Notes: a model not told the origin generated them from the letters alone. Positions 43,394 through 54,070 are shown, numbered from the stretch's first letter. The stretch is DNA of 64,000 nt from Amorphophallus konjac (GCA_022559845.1 CM040120.1:169490334-169554333); one strand, 5' to 3'. Made by a program: numbers and translations.

Positions 43394-44270
43394 AGCTAGT
43401 GCCAATTGTGCTGAGTTTCTGTTTGACCCGCTGTTCTTAGTTGTTCCCAGTTTCCCTGCTATTTTCCTCACTTTTCCCATCTACTTTCTGCTGTTTTCTA
43501 CTCTCTGGTTCCCTGGCGGTCTTCTCCCTGGTCGTTTCTGGCTTAAAAGCGGTCTAGCAATAGACCGTCTTATCTGTTTAGCGGTCTCCCATAAGACCGT
43601 TTCTCCAATTACAAGTACGCATCCCGAGGTTGCTATTTTTTTCACAATTTTTGACTGTGCTATTATTTCTGGGTTCTATCTGGTCTGCTCATGTTGTTGT
43701 GGCATTTATTTACATCATTGTTTGCATATTGTTTGCTAGTTATTATGCTAGAAATTGCATGCACTCCGGTGCGCATATGGTCATTCATCTTTCATATCAT
43801 AGTTGCATTCCTACCTTGGTGTGTGATCATCTTGCCTCCATAATCCTTAGGGTCGACTAGGTGACCGCATCAGGGACCTCCATAAGTCCCCGCGAGCCGT
43901 GGATTCTCACACGGACGCCAGGCCGGTTGTACCTTCACCACCCCGTGTCTAGGTTGCATAAAGTAAGAGAGAGTTTACACCAAGAGTTAACCAAGTCCCC
44001 AACATCCTTCCTATTAGGAACCTATTGTTGGATAGTACATGTTAAATTCAAATTACTAAGGTTCTAAAGGAAGAGATAAGTGGAATTTATGCATCATCAT
44101 AACTTTGTTGACTTTGGTTGCTTTTCATCCCCTTCTTATTTGCATAAGCTTGGACTCGTTTTGTCTAGTTACTGATCATTTGTGGTTGTTTGTGTTTGTT
44201 TTCTCCTTTTCAAGGTATTACATTGCATGTGGAGTTGCTTTCGATCCTTAGATTCATCTCCTAGGGGCAA
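43394..44270 (+). other. Leader of element H with inverted repeats and the conserved stem-loop
   Basis: Non-coding. Contains two CGGTCT inverted repeats (43546-43605) and the module at 43873-43934: GGACCTCCATAAG, then CCGTG-GATTCTCA-CACGG (43897-43914), then GGTTGTACC. Confidence 0.65.
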
Positions 44271-45640
44271 TTCCTCTTTCACGTCTTATTCCAATCCCTT
44301 GTTCATGTCCAACATGTCTCCCTACGATCTTCCCTGTTCCCATGAGGAATCTCTTCCCCAGGGACTCTTGGAGGACCCACCTACAGTTATCCAACTTCAA
44401 TCAGGAGAAGGGTCCGCCCCTCCTCCATCCTCTGTCCCTATGGAGGGTGCACAACCCTCCCTCTCCTCCAATGATCCCACCGGTCACATCTTGCAAATGA
44501 TGGCCCAATTGGATCCGGCCCAACTTCGAGCCCTTTTCAGACCTTGCAGGGGTCTAGTGCCCCATCCCCCACGATTACACAAGGTCTACCTACTACCTCC
44601 ATCTTACAATCTAGGGATCATGGGCCCGGGGTTTCACCCATTCCTATTAATCTTACCCCGGTCCAGCCCGGGATCCTTCAGTTCTCCAATCTAGAAGCAG
44701 GCCAGTCCTCTGGATCAGCCCCTCAAATCCTTGATAAAGGGAAGACCATCCTTCCCTCATCCACCCAGATTGACTCTTATAGGCCCATCCCGTCCATGCC
44801 ATAGGCCCTTGTTGGCCCGGCTGATTTCGTTCGCCCGCAGCACGGGGCGGCCCATGTTCACTCCAATTTGGGTCATCCTCTGGCCCAATATCCTCCATAT
44901 GGGCCTCCTCTCCCTCCTTCAATTTATCCTTTAGCTCCATGCCTTGAGCACGCTCCTTTCACCTTACCTACTCCATCTCGGAAGCAGGAACTCCTTGATA
45001 AATGGGCCGCCATGCAACAACAACTCGACTTCCTTCAAAAGCGGGTTGGCCCACAATCTTTGGCAGACGTCCCAGTCCCTTGCTTCTACAATATCTGATT
45101 CCCTCCTCAATCTGATCTCCCCACACACCGTAGGTATGACGGGAATAGCAATCCTTTTGTTCATGTGAGGGACTTTATATATGAATCGGCACAGTTTCAG
45201 TATGATGATCGCCTTATGGCGTATTTGTTCTGCCGGTCACTAGATGGAGTTGCTCTGGAGTGGTTTTATGCTTTGCCACTAGAGCACGTCGAAAGTTTCA
45301 AGGTAGTCAAGGAGAAATTTATTTAGAGGTTCCAGGACCGGGTCGGCTTAGAATATTCATTTACCAATCTTGTGGCCGAAAAGATGAAGGCGGATGAAGA
45401 CTTTGCAACAGATGTCGACAGATGGAGGCAGATGGGTGCCCGGGTGCTGGGTCATATTCCAGAGGAGGAAAAGGTCAAGTTGCTGATATCCAATGATACA
45501 CCCACTTTTCGCAACATATTTACGATGAACGATATTGCCAACATGCACCAATTATATAGCCACGAGGTTTATTCAAACCCAGTTCAAGGACTCCCCTATC
45601 CACTCTCTCTTCGAAGCCCAAAAGCCCAAATATAATAGAA
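44271..45640 (+). pseudogene. gag: gag region of element H
   Basis: The first part (to about 45100) translates to a proline- and serine-rich polypeptide with no recognised fold, in shifting frames. From about 45130 a Tat-type gag core is readable: NPFVHVRDFIYESAQFQYDD, MAYLFCRSLDGVALEWFY, then FKVVKEKFI followed by a TAG (45324-45326) and RFQDRVGLEYSF. It goes on into an open frame (45372-45635) with the FATDVDRWRQMGARV segment. The gag product would assemble particles; this copy cannot make it intact. Confidence 0.75.
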
Positions 45641-46740
45641 AACCTCAGGGGCCTGTCACCGAGGGAGTCCAAACCAACGAACAAGTGCAAGCCATTGCAT
45701 TCCCCTTCCCGAACCAGTCCACTCCGTTCCGCTTCCTGCAAAACCCGCGTAATCCCCAATTCCCCGCTCTCCAAAATCCTCATCCTACCTTTACCACTCC
45801 ACCAAACACCCAGACTACCTTTTCTACTCCACAAACTACCTTCCCCACTCTACAATAGCCGTAACAACCTCCTCAATACCACAACATCTCTCCACCCAAC
45901 AGCTACACCAATAAACACCCGGCTCCGAAGAGAGTGCAATATCCTCCTTTGCCTAAAACCCTCATGGATATCTTCTCTGCTCTCAAGTAAATAAGTGCAA
46001 TTCAACTTCCTCCGGAACGACCTAACTGGAACTCGGTCGTTGATCAATCTAAATATTGCATGTTCCATAGGCAGCTCGGGCACACTATTGAAGGGTGTTA
46101 TCAGTTTCGAGATCTGGTGTACGACCTACATGAAGGGAAGCACATTAATTGGGCCGAGATGCATAAGGCCATCGTGGAAATAAAAGAAAAAATAAGGCAA
46201 GCGCTGAGGCAGCAAGTGCAGTAGCAACAAGCACCGCAGCCACAGCAGCTGCCAAAACAACAGCAGCAACCCGTTTAAGACTTGGGGATCCACCAAAACC
46301 CCATGCCAAATCATCCGCCCGCTCCCCAACCATAACCACGGGCACAAGCTCAGGTCAACCTTGTTCAACCCCCGGCTCCTGACGCTGGGTGGTCTTATGA
46401 TGACAAAGCCTTGGTACAATGGCACATGGCCCTCCACCATAGCTACTGTAACCCTCCTCCGCCTTCTACCCCCGTCATCCTCCCGCTCAACCATCAAATC
46501 CCTGCCCCTTCCGCATTTGTCAGACCCGTCATCCTACCCGCCGCTCCAACTACTATTACGCCTATCTCCACTCCGTCGCGAACACCTACCCAGTCATCAC
46601 CCCACCTCCACTTAACCCTTCACCAGTCATCCCCCCTCCACAGCCTATTATCTCCATGCCTACTCCTATCACCCCCGTTACCTCCACTACACCCTCTACC
46701 ACGTCATGCATTCACCCCGTCAGGCCCATTAAGCCAGTAA
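45641..46740 (+). pseudogene. P/Q-rich linker and CCHC-type box of element H
   Basis: Low-complexity proline, threonine and glutamine stretches interrupted by several stops. A nucleocapsid-like box, YCMFHRQLGHTIEGCYQF, is readable near 46055-46105, followed by LVYDLHEGKHINW as in Tat elements. CAG/CAA-rich DNA at 46195-46280 gives a polyglutamine-like stretch. Overlapping ORFs in other frames are shadows of this composition. Confidence 0.6.
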
Positions 46741-47567
46741 TCACCTTCTCGGAGACTGAACTGGCACCCCCTAAAGCACGACAGATGCCGCTATGCATTT
46801 CTATCATCCTAAACAAAGTCAGCATAGATGCGACGTTGGTAGACATAGGGGCTTCTATTAATGTCTGCCCCCTCAGCACCTTAAGGGCCTGCAATTTGTA
46901 AGAAGATTCACTAAGGCCAATCCCGACTACTATTGCCGCATATGACAATTCCATAAGAGCATGTCACGTGGTAGTCACCATTCAGACTGAGCTCGGGCCT
47001 CTTACTATGCCAGTTGAGTTTTATGTGCTGGACATCGGCCCTATGTTCTAGGCTATATTGGGTCGTCCGTGGATTGACAATCTTAAAGCCATACCATCCA
47101 CTGCTCACCAGTGCCTTAAATTCCCTTTTCAAGGGAGGGTGGTCAAGGTAAAGAGTATATCCACGGTCCAGTCTCTTAAGGCCGTCTCCGAGAAGATCTT
47201 GCCAACATTATGGCCCAGCAATCTGCCTGTCATCTCAGTGCTAGATCTAAACTTTCCATGGGCCTATGCGCCACGCAAGCCCATCACTGTGCCGGTCGAC
47301 ATCAAAGTAAAGCCCCAGATACGAGATTCAAAGGGGTGGAATATGATATCGAAGCTGGGTTATCAGTCGGGGAGAGGCCTTGGAGCACAATTACAAGGGC
47401 AGACTAAACCGGTCCCCACAGGCAAGAAGATGAACATGAGGGGCCTCGGTTATCGAGAATCCTCACTCTCAATTTTGGGTGACTCAGGACCTTTAACATG
47501 GGACTACCGCCAACATTTTGTCAGGGGCCCCCTCCAGCCAGGCACGTTAAAAGCATCACCAAGATAG
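46741..47567 (+). pseudogene. pol: Protease and G-patch domain of element H
   Basis: Protease: MPLCISIILNKVSIDATLVD then IGASINVCP (active-site DIGAS at about 46838-46852, DTG-like with T to I). One TAA (near 46900) and one TAG (near 47050) interrupt it, followed by ILGRPWIDNLKAIPST. Then, open from 47058, a G-patch: KGWNMISKLGYQSGRGLGAQ, then LQGQTKPV (about 47328-47410), and a MRGLGYRESS echo. G-patch domains bind nucleic acid and are known after the protease in some retroviruses and Ogre-like elements. Domain calls are by motif reading only. Confidence 0.75.
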
Positions 47568-48412
47568 CCCGAGGAAGAAAATACAGCTTATACAGTCGAC
47601 AGCCCGCTATTGCTGCCTAAGGGGTCGATCGACGATATGATTGATTTCTGCCAAGCATTTGAAAGATTATTTTATGAGGAAGAAAACTGCCAAAGAAACC
47701 AGGAGGTGTGGCTTATGCATTATGAGTCGAAGAAGTCAGCTTATTGCTCACGAGAAAGGGGGAGCTCACCCATCATCTTCACTTGGTCTCCTTCCCGCTT
47801 GTTTTCATTCTTCCAAAAGATGGCATCTATACCCCACTCACCTCCTATCTTAATCAATCCACTACTGTTGGAGCTTCCTACTGATTTTCTCATCGTCAGG
47901 ACTTGTGACTGCTGTCCACCTGTCGATCTATCTACTCCTTTCTTCTCCTCCTCCGACCCCTTCCTCGACATTTTCTATCCATCTAAATATCCCTTTAGGC
48001 TTCCTCCTCTGCCTTCCTCTTCATCTTGTTGCATAATCTCCACTGATCTCCACAAAAAAATATCAAATTTTAAACGAAGATTTCAGTGGAAGATTACGCT
48101 ATCTACTCTCCATCCTCCTCCCAGGGGCGTGAGGCTCCTGCTGCCTCCTTCCCACTAGATTTTCTCTCTATTAGGTTAGATGTAGGGTCCGTCGAGTCTA
48201 GGGTAGTAGAGTCTGTTAGGTCTAGAGAAGTTAGGTCTTGTTATAGATCATCTAATCCATCCTTGTCGGAGCCGTGTTCGCCAGCGCGACAGTCTAAATC
48301 CGTTCCTGACAGGTTCTTGCAGGATTTAGCTCAGCGATGTAGTACTCTTCTTAAATGCCCGAAGTTCATAACTACGGCGATTGTGATCGAAGAAGATTAG
48401 GAGCAAGGCGGG
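47568..48412 (+). other. Protease-RT spacer of element H, possible intron region
   Basis: Open in one frame from 47610 to 48158 but of odd composition (Ser/Pro/Phe rich, pyrimidine-rich DNA from 47760 to 48040). A pyrimidine-rich tract followed by AAGATTTCAG at about 48078-48087 looks like a plant 3' splice site. Ogre elements are known to have an intron between protease and RT, so this could be its counterpart. There is no proof from sequence alone. Confidence 0.35.
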
Positions 48413-49560
48413 GTGTTGAGCGATGATGGATTAGGAGTCTATGAAGTCATGGATGAAAAAGACCCGGTGGATCTTGAGGATAGCGGCGTAGACGACACTA
48501 TCGATTTATATGCGCATGGCTTAAAGAGATTTGATGAACCATCGTCAGTAGTGGATGAACCTACGAAGGAAATAAATCTTGGAACTGAAGAAGACCCCAG
48601 GCCCATTATCATTGCCGCTACTCTCCCTTTAGCAGTTGAGGAAGATTTAATCAAGGTCCTAAGGGAGTATACTGATCCTTTCGCCTGGTCTTACGAGGAC
48701 ATGGCGGGTCTTGACCCCGCTTTGGTGGAACACTGACTAATGCTTAAGCCAGGGGCAACACCTGTGAAGCAAAGATCAAGGAGATTTCACCCCACATGGC
48801 CTTAAGGATAAAAGAAGAAGTTGATAAATTATACAAGGCCCGATTTATTAGAGTTGTTTTATATCCTCAGTGGGTGGCAAATATAGTTCATGTCATCAAG
48901 AATGATGGAATGGTGCGAATTTACATTGATTTCAGGGATCTAAACAAGGCATGTCCCAAGGACGATTTCCCGCTGCCTCATATATACGTGTTGGTGGACA
49001 ACCCCGCCGGGTACGAAGCATTGTCATTCATGGATGGTTATTCAGGCTACAATCAAATCTATCTCGCTCCCAAGGATCAAGAGAAAACCTCCTTCACCAC
49101 GCCCTGGGGTACGTATTGCTATGTGGTCATGCCGTTTGGTTTGAAGAATGCGGGTGCCACTTATCAAAGGGCGATGATGGCTATATTCCACGATATATTG
49201 CATGTTTACATGGAAGCTTACATGGATGATATCTTGGTGAAGTCAAGGACTAAAGAAGAACACCCCGGCATTCTAGCTAAGGTGCTTTAGAGAGCTAGAG
49301 AGTACCAGCTGAAAATGAATTCAAAGAAGTGTGTTTTTGGAGTCTCCTTGGGAAAGTTGTTAGGCTTCATAGTTAGCAAAAGGGGGATTCAGATTGATCC
49401 TAACAAAGCAAAGGCCGTCATGGACATGCCTCCGCCCAAGAATATCACAGAACTTTGAGGACTGATTGGAGGATTGCAATTCATCAGAAGATTCATATCC
49501 CAGCATTCTGAGAGGTGCCGCCCATTTTATGAATTGCTAAAGGCAGGGGTCAAATTTTAA
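48413..49560 (+). pseudogene. pol: Reverse transcriptase of element H
   Basis: Upstream part: NLGTEEDPRPIIIAATLP and DPFAWSYEDMAGLDPALVEH (48560-48736), the usual lead-in of Tat RT. Then IKEEVDKLYKARFIR, YIDFRDLNKACPKDDFPLPH, GYEALSFMDGYSGYNQI, YVVMPFGLKNAGATYQRAM and the catalytic YMDDILVKS (about 49214-49242). Frameshifts occur near 48770. Stops at 49288 (TAG), about 49458 (TGA) and 49558 (TAA) break the connection to RNase H. Confidence 0.85.
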
Positions 49561-50430
49561 TGGAACCAAGACTGTCAAAAGGCCTATGAAGATTTGAAAG
49601 TGTATTTGTCTAATCCCTCGATTTTACAACCTCCTGTCCCTTGGAAACCCCTGATCCTATACATTTCTGTCATCGAGGACTCCTTAGGAGCTATCCTGGC
49701 ACAAGTAGATGATAAAGGCAAAGAGCGAGTAGCTTACTACCTCTCCAGGTTATTTAACCCTGCGGAGGCCAAGTACACTACCATGGAGAAAACTTATGCC
49801 ACCTTAGCTTGGGTAGCTCAAAAGCTGAAACACTACTTTCTAGCCCACCCGGTTAGGTTAATCTCTAGAGTGGACCCGATTCGTTATCTTCTAGAAAAGC
49901 CTATTCATTCTAGTATGTTAGCTCACTGGCATAGCTTTCTCTCTCGGTTTGATATCACATTCATCGTTCAGAAAGTAATTAAAGGATATGCCATCGCTGA
50001 GCATCTAGCCCATCTTCCTATCTCCTGCACGGACTCCATTCAGGGTGATTTCCCTAATGTGCATCTCTCTGTTATCACTCATCATCCCTTTTGGTGTATG
50101 CACTTCGATGGAGCACTCAACTCCCAAGGTCGAGGGATAGGTGATGTTCTGCTCACTCCGGAAGGGGTGACGGTTCCCTTTGCTTATCAGCTTTGCTTTC
50201 CTGCTACCAACAACATCGCCGAGTATGAAGCTCTCCTGGCTAGATTAAAGCACACCTATCTTTTGGGTGTGCATTATTTAAACATCATAGGAGACTCTCA
50301 GCTCGTTCTGTGGCAAGTTCTATCCACTTACCGCACTCGTGACCAGAAGCTCAAACCATATCAGGATTTGGTCACTCTCTTGGCTAGGAAGTTCCGTAAG
50401 CTGATCTACATCCATACTCCTTGATCTCAG
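49561..50430 (+). pseudogene. pol: RNase H plus second archaeal-type RNase H of element H
   Basis: Open from 49594 to 50421. First domain: LILYISVIEDSLGAILAQVD, RVAYYLSRLFNPAEAKYTT, MEKTYATLAWVAQKLKHYF and RYLLEKP. The usual catalytic Asp position reads VIED, so activity is doubtful. Second domain, from about 50095: WCMHFDGALNSQGRGIGDVL, NNIAEYEALLARLKHT, IIGDSQLVLWQV, with the D-E-D residues of archaeal-type RNase H in place. The pair is diagnostic for Tat-lineage Gypsy elements. A TGA closes the frame at about 50422. Confidence 0.85.
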
Positions 50431-50837
50431 AATATTCTTGCTGATGTGTTGGAATCACTTGCTTCCTCTTTATCTTTTCCTCTCAGTCAAAGCACCAAGA
50501 CTATCGTCGTCCAAAGATTGGATGCTCCTTCTCTTCAGGATCCTTGGTTCGCTAACCTTAGGAAGACCGTAGAGGCTAGGGCTGAGAAGGAGGATTTGAA
50601 GGAAGTATCTTTAATAGAGTTTGAAGAGATTCGAGAAGAAGAAGAGTTGCCTTGGTACCATGAAATCGAGCTATATTGCAGAGATGGATCGTTCCCAGAA
50701 GGGGCAAATGTCGAGCAGCGTAAGGCTATTAGAAGAGCCGCCTCGAAGTACACTATCATTGCTGGAGAATTATACAGGAGCGCTCTTAATGGGATGCTCA
50801 TGAGATGTCGCAATGATGATGAAGCTTGGAAGGTGGC
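50431..50837 (+). pseudogene. pol: RNase H-integrase linker of element H, truncated
   Basis: ILADVLESLAS, then LPWYHEIELYCRDGSFPEG, EQRKAIRRAASKYTIIAGEL and LMRCRNDDEAWKV, the stretch that precedes the integrase zinc-binding domain in Tat elements. It is cut exactly where the LTR of element G begins. Confidence 0.8.
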
Positions 50838-51599
50838 TGTAAGGCCTGTGCCTTAGTGGATCCTTAGTGGTTTGGATCTAATATTTGTTCTGGAATTTCT
50901 GACTATTTTCCTATATTTTTAGGAATTTTCCTGGTATTTTTTCGGATTTACTTGGAGTTAATTGAGGGTTATTAAAAATTAATAAGATTTTAATATATAT
51001 AATGATTATATTATATATATTTTAATTTTCTTTTCTTTTCTTTTAATCCCTCACCCTCACACCCTCTATCTCTCCCCGGTCGATCTCTTTCTCTCACGCT
51101 CTCTCTCTCTCTCTTCGTTCGATCGCCCTCTCCTCTCTCCTGGGGAAAGTAGGCGAGACGATGTCAGATTGAAGCGTGGTTGGTGCCGGTGGATTTCTCG
51201 CGTCGAGAGGAATGCGTGGGTACCCATTTCGGCGCGGTTCGGTGATCGTGGGCGCGGGACATTGTGCGAAGGCTCCGGGAACCCTCCTCCGTGCATGCGG
51301 CGTTTCCGGCCGTTTCGGCTTGCAAGAGGTAGGGGGATGGACTCCTGAACTTGCTAGGATCAATTCCTGTAGGTAGTTCGTTTGATTAGAACCCCGTAGC
51401 ATGCATAATGTTCATTTTTCTATTTGTAAGGTTTTAGCATAAATTTTTGAGATTAATGCATTATGGGCTTTGCATGTGATGTTTTTAGCTGTTATACTGT
51501 TGTTTGGGATGTATGGTTTGACAGGAAACATGTTTTACGTTGTTACCCGACGATTTCCATCGTCCGGGAGGGAACCGGTTTTCAAACCGAACCCGCCCG

Positions 51600-52080
51600 C
51601 GTCCTAGGTGGTGTGACGGTCCTTCCAGAAACCATCACACGCCTGACGGTCCCTTGAGGACGCGTTATTTCTATATAACGGCCTGTTGACGGGGCGTTAT
51701 TTTGAGAGTAACGGTAAGGCTCCCATCCGTTACTCGCCTGTTGAACCGCGTTGACCGGGTGAGGCGGTGAGCCTGACGGCCAGTCGGCCGGTCGTCAGGT
51801 CAACCCGACGCGCCTGGGCGAGCGCGTTATATCGCATGTTAATGGTTTTAGAACGCTATGCGTGGGTTTTGGCCTCGGGTGGATGTAACGGCGAGGGTCC
51901 AACGCGTTACAGATGATGTAACGCGTTGTGCCCCTACCGTTACATTCTGTTTTCGTTCGTTTGGGCTGGAACTTAGGTGGATGTAACGGGTAGGGGCGGA
52001 CGCGTCATTCTTGAGATAACGCGCCAGTCCCCGACCGTTACTCACCTGTAGCGCAAGGCAGCAGACCGCCACATGCCTGT
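51600..52080 (+). repeat. TAACG inverted-repeat region, G LTR
   Basis: Around ten CG-rich motifs in pairs. Best pairs: AGTAACGG-N12-CCGTTACT (51707-51734, perfect 8 bp) and TGTAACG-N14-CGTTACA (51917-51944, perfect 7 bp). Confidence 0.75.
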
Positions 52081-52788
52081 TGGTTTAAAATGGGTGCCGG
52101 CCTATTCGTTAAGCATTCCATTACGTATATATGCCATGTTTAGGTTATTCTATTGTTCAATGGCATGTTTTTAATCCCAATAGAGTAGCTTTTCTTTCCT
52201 TGCAATGGAGCCACTGTTGTTACCCAAGGTCTGTTGAGTACCGACCCGCTTGGGGATAGCGGAGGGGTGTTTCCCGTACACGGTTTGTAAGCTAGTTCCG
52301 TGGGCTCCCGGCCAACGGTAGCGTCCTACCGAGGGAGAAAACTAGCTAGAGGACCGGGCTCAGGCGAGAGTCAGTGTGTGCACACGTGGTCAGAGGCTGT
52401 GGACTGACACTCACGAGTGTCACTCTGACTGGTCACTTGGTTTGGTACTGTTTACGGGCTCAGCTTGTCATTTTACCGACAGCGAGTGCTTGAGACGCAG
52501 TGTAAGTCGTCAGTGGACGCATCTGGTTTCTGCTCTAGTGGTTGTCTTACTCTCTACTGCTTGGATTAGTTAAGGCTCATCCTGTTTGGTAGATTTAGTT
52601 TCAGTCGCGTGCATTTAATTATTATTGGCATGTGTTAGCTGTTATACCTGCTTAGATAGAGTTTACATCTTTCTTGTGATTAGTTATTCATGCCAATGCC
52701 TGTTATTTTATTTAAATGCATGCCCTATTGCCTTTATCTTCACATGCATGTTTGTTTAGTGCGAGGTAGGGATCCGCGTGACCCCTAC

Positions 52789-52807
52789 TGAGTCTGGCTG
52801 TGACTCA
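52789..52807 (+). other. TGAGT hairpin near the G LTR end
   Basis: TGAGT-N9-ACTCA, followed by CCCTTCTCCTTTCAG. Compare TGAGC-GCTCA in element D. Confidence 0.6.
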
Positions 52808-53217
52808 CCCTTCTCCTTTCAGGTGAGCGGCGCCCGCCGTCTCCCGGTGTTTTTTGAGGTTGCTCAGAGACCGTGCTTAGTTGCCAGCAGTTGACGGGTT
52901 GCCTTTGTGAGGCTCTGTTGTACTTTTGCCGGGGTATGCCCCGTGTAGTTGTACTTTTTGGACTAGTACTCTTGTACTTCTGGACTAGTTATATAATATC
53001 ACTCTGGTTATTTTTGAATTGCTTCCGCACTTGTCTTAATTTTATTGCTTAATTGTAATATGCGCGTTCCAAATTGTAATTCGTTATGCATCCCCTCGAC
53101 AAACTTCACTAACCCTTCAGGGGCCTCATCAGCCTCTTGGCTGGCTTCCCCAGTTCTTGGTATCGGTGCATCGATGTTATCGGTATATCGATATCCTGAA
53201 CTCTGGGTCGTCACAGT

Positions 53218-53231
53218 TGGTATCAGAGCGG
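53218..53231 (+). promoter_or_regulatory. Primer binding site of element G
   Basis: TGGTATCAGAGCGG, two bases after the LTR end. Confidence 0.85.
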
Positions 53232-53368
53232 AGTTGAGGTTTTGTATAAGGAATTGGAATTTGCAACTTGTCCAGAGCTAGTCCTTCGTGTTGTCTATTG
53301 CTGGCTTAGGGTTGTTTTCTGCGTGATTGATGTGATTCCTGTTGCTTTCTATTTTTCGGCAGTGCAAG

Positions 53369-53743
53369 ATGCCGCCTCGTCGAGGAAGACCTCCTCGAGT
53401 TCCTCGAGCTCCCCGAGATGCGCCCAGGGAAGATAGTGGTTCTGCACCTCCTCCTGCAGTTCCCGCTGTTCCTGCCGTTCCAGTCGTTCCTCCTCCAGCG
53501 CCGATAGTTGCTTCTCAAGTTGAAGTGCCTCGCAGTCGAGGCAGGGCTTTGAAAGAATTTCTTATGTTCAATCCGCCTGCTTTTGATGGACAGCCCGATC
53601 CAGAGGTTGCAAGGCAATGGTTGGATGCTATTGAACGCGTGTTCCTATCTATGGAGAGTGCTGAAGACGAGAAGGTTATGCTTGCCACTTTTCAACTCCA
53701 GGGTACAGCCATCACGTGGTGGAAAGCCGAGTGGCAGATTGCT
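53369..53743 (+). CDS. gag: gag of element G, truncated by element F
   Basis: 125 codons remain. The start ATG at 53369 begins MPPRRGRPPRVPRAP, as in many Tekay gags; an in-frame ATG 27 bases upstream is less likely. An arginine- and proline-rich head (residues 1-45) is followed by FLMFNPPAFDGQPDPEVARQ and WLDAIERVFLSMESAEDEKV, then TAITWWKAEW, the first part of the retrotransposon gag domain. There are no stops up to the insertion point, where F's LTR TGTAGCAACC takes over, so this gag was probably intact when F arrived. Confidence 0.8.
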
Positions 53744-53847
53744 TGTAGCAACCCGTGTAAAATTAAAAGAAATAAATTTATAATAAACTAAAAGATTAAG
53801 CGAACAAATGAAAAAGGTTAAAACAAGAAGAACAAAGCCCTGATGAA

Positions 53848-54070
53848 ATTAACGCCTTGGAGCAAGGCGCTACTTGACAAGAAACGCCCTCACCTAAGGC
53901 GTGTTTTTAGAAGGGACGCCCACATTTCAAGGCGTCAAATCATAAACAACCAAAATTACATAAAAAGGCAAGTATTTGAAACGCCCTTTGCTTGGACGCG
54001 TTTCCACAAGAAACGACGCATGACAAGGCGTCAATTTAAAATTCGACGCCCTAGAATAAGGCGTTAATTC
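53848..54070 (+). repeat. ACGCC inverted-repeat block 1, F 5' LTR
   Basis: About six units, for example GACGCC-N10-GGCGTC (53915-53936, perfect). The matching block in the 3' LTR is at about 61476-61697. Confidence 0.85.

Larger units (their letters stand above)
41720..50837 (+). mobile_element. Element H: Tat/Ogre-type Ty3/Gypsy, 5' part
   Basis: Order seen: LTR, long leader, proline-rich region, gag, CCHC box, protease, G-patch, reverse transcriptase, RNase H, a second (archaeal-type) RNase H, start of the integrase region. Dual RNase H and the RT motif FRDLNKACPKDDFPLP mark the Tat lineage; size and the G-patch suggest Ogre/Retand. It is interrupted at 50837 by element G and its 3' part is outside the window. 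The coding region has many stops and frameshifts. Confidence 0.85.
50838..53215 (+). repeat. 5' LTR of element G
   Basis: 2378 bp. A (CT)n tract (about 51089-51115) follows A+T-rich DNA with TATATATA (50995-51020), a plausible promoter. Then come the inverted-repeat region (51600-52080), the TGAGT hairpin (52789-52807) and the end GTCACA. Confidence 0.75.
50838..53743 (+). mobile_element. Element G: Ty3/Gypsy element, 5' part, inserted in H
   Basis: 5' LTR, Met primer binding site and the start of gag. It is interrupted at 53743 by element F; the remainder is not in the window. The TGTAAGG...CGTCACA ends and gag type fit a chromovirus, probably Tekay-like. Confidence 0.75.

Noticed and set aside
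44271..45100. An envelope-like gene at the start of H
   Set aside because: The region is proline-rich without signal peptide or membrane segments in a consistent frame; it fits the amino part of a Tat gag.
47610..48158. A separate host gene in the H spacer
   Set aside because: It is within H between protease and RT, has no domain and has skewed composition.
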